This document shows positions 45,178 through 45,757 of a stretch of DNA of 45,757 nucleotides, piece by piece. Source of the stretch: Microcoleus sp. CSU_2_2 (GTDB lineage: Bacteria; Cyanobacteriota; Cyanobacteriia; Cyanobacteriales; Microcoleaceae). Made by a program: the position numbers and the translations under genes. How positions within the stretch are numbered: position 1 is the first letter of the stretch; the number at the start of each line of letters is the position of its first letter. The notes beneath the pieces were generated by a model. That model made no database searches. It was not told where the DNA came from and worked only from the letters and a program-made list of their open reading frames with translations. Location: positions 1 through 45,757 of the forward strand of contig JAAUPI010000012.1 in assembly GCA_012035135.1 (NCBI GenBank), given 5' to 3'.

Positions 45178-45430
45178 ATTTTTCACGCTTTTTTCTTGCT
45201 TGTTTAAGCATTTTAATTGCTTTTCTTGCCTCTTCATCTCCCTCTGTTGCCAGATTTGCTAATGCACCAACTGTGAGAATTTGATAATCTGTTCGGAGTT
45301 CTGAAATCTGACCTTGACCACCTCCACGTTGTCGAATGGCATCAGCGATAACCTCATCTTTCATATTAACCAGATTGCCGATTATTTTGATACCGCCCGG
45401 TGCAAGTTTGACTCCCTCCTGTTCATCCAT
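45164..45430 (-). CDS. Small basic protein of unknown function
   Basis: I do not recognise this 88-residue protein. It starts MDEQEGVKLAPGGIKII and ends in a basic helix, KAIKMLKQARKKREKYG, with a helical core (TDYQILTVGALANLATEGDEEARKA). It begins five bases after the amylase stop and overlaps the next gene by 14 bases, so all three are likely one transcript. The overlapping basic/acidic pair is compatible with a toxin-immunity couple, but nothing in the sequence proves it. Confidence 0.55.
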   Translation of the reverse strand: MDEQEGVKLAPGGIKIIGNLVNMKDEVIADAIRQRGGGQGQISELRTDYQILTVGALANLATEGDEEARKAIKMLKQARKKREKYGNK

Positions 45431-45435
45431 CGATC

Positions 45436-45757
45436 TTACTCCTCAACCCACACCGATACTGAACCGCCTTGACAGCGAAACTCGCCCCAACCCGACTCGT
45501 TAGTAAAAACAGGTTCCTGAATATGACCTGTTAAATCCACAAACTTAGCATGAGGTTTACCAACTTCCATCCACTTGAAACCCTCCGGGCCGTCACTCAT
45601 AATTACTGCCATTGCTTGTGGATGTTTCTTATCGCCCAATCTCGTCCAGCCAATGGTATTATAGTGATCGAAATAGTCATATTGAGGGCCGTAGGCGAAG
45701 TATTTTCGAGCATGAATAAACTTGTCAATCAGCGATCGATGAGAGGGCATCACAATC
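45436..45757 (-). CDS. Cytoplasmic alpha-amylase, C-terminus only (cut by window)
   Basis: The frame is open to the window edge and encodes the last part of a GH13 alpha-amylase. RKYFAYGPQYDYFDHYNTIGWTRLGD closes the catalytic barrel. The C-terminal beta-sandwich follows (AVIMSDGPEGFKWMEVGKPHAKFVDLTGH, then INESGWGEF-like TNESGWGEFRCQGGSVSVWV). This fits the cytoplasmic AmyA type that cleaves alpha-1,4-glucans. The true start and the catalytic Asp/Glu residues lie beyond 45757; a GTG near the edge is internal. Confidence 0.85.
   Translation of the reverse strand, partial: IVMPSHRSLIDKFIHARKYFAYGPQYDYFDHYNTIGWTRLGDKKHPQAMAVIMSDGPEGFKWMEVGKPHAKFVDLTGHIQEPVFTNESGWGEFRCQGGSVSVWVEE

Overview
The window is a chromosomal segment of a cyanobacterium, most likely a filamentous Oscillatoriales type (Microcoleus, Oscillatoria or Phormidium-like). 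The clade call rests on the gene set: an NDH-1 NdhD subunit, a Tab2/Atab2-family protein, a long light-repressed-type ribosome hibernation factor, an HCF164/TxlA thioredoxin, a NIL-domain ferredoxin, and two Uma2 nucleases. It is also supported by very frequent GCGATCGC (HIP1) octamers, heptanucleotide tandem repeats and families of intergenic hairpin repeats. The genus is inference.

Layout. 1-9 kb: ndhD; a STAND NTPase that stops where a sensor domain would start; a Tab2-like protein; a TldE/PmbA protein; a two-domain SGNH hydrolase fused to an ADP-ribosylation-like domain; and a HAD hydrolase. 9-19.3 kb is almost all minus strand: MoeB-rhodanese with a JAMM peptidase, a Uma2 nuclease, a small 4Fe-4S ferredoxin, an SGNH plus MBOAT pair for O-acylation of an exported polymer, hisZ, a J-domain/TPR protein with HAD in place of HPD, an inositol-phosphatase-like enzyme, a nuclease lipoprotein and a plant-type 2Fe-2S ferredoxin. 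19.5-25.8 kb: tRNA-Ser(GGA), a YCII protein, an unrecognised protein of about 1,000 residues whose frame stays open past its stop codon, peroxiredoxin Q, a candidate small RNA with a perfect palindrome, lrtA/hpf and lipB. 25.8-30.7 kb: a second Uma2, ssb, an 847-residue nucleotidyltransferase/phosphosugar-mutase fusion, a tiny membrane protein and a degraded mobile-element scar with a nested hairpin cluster. 30.8-42.2 kb: an RND efflux transporter, a 1,373-residue secreted DUF4347/metalloprotease/RTX protein, txlA, a NIL ferredoxin with a membrane protein, a possible ncRNA, aroK and an unknown gene. 42.5-45.8 kb: gnd, a membrane-anchored Mrr-type endonuclease sitting between direct copies of a hairpin repeat, two small unknown genes and the C-terminus of a cytoplasmic alpha-amylase cut by the window edge.

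Three genes (MBOAT, RND transporter, aroK) are each interrupted by a frame change that one added base would repair. In the RND gene and aroK the site is an A/T homopolymer. Because aroK is normally essential, sequencing or assembly error is a strong alternative to real gene decay. No CRISPR array, intact transposase, prophage or replication origin was seen. The items most worth following up are the large orphan protein (20140-23301), the SGNH/ADP-ribosylation-like fusion (7024-7980), two candidate small RNAs (about 24126-24180 plus strand and 40511-40770 minus strand) and the hairpin repeat families.
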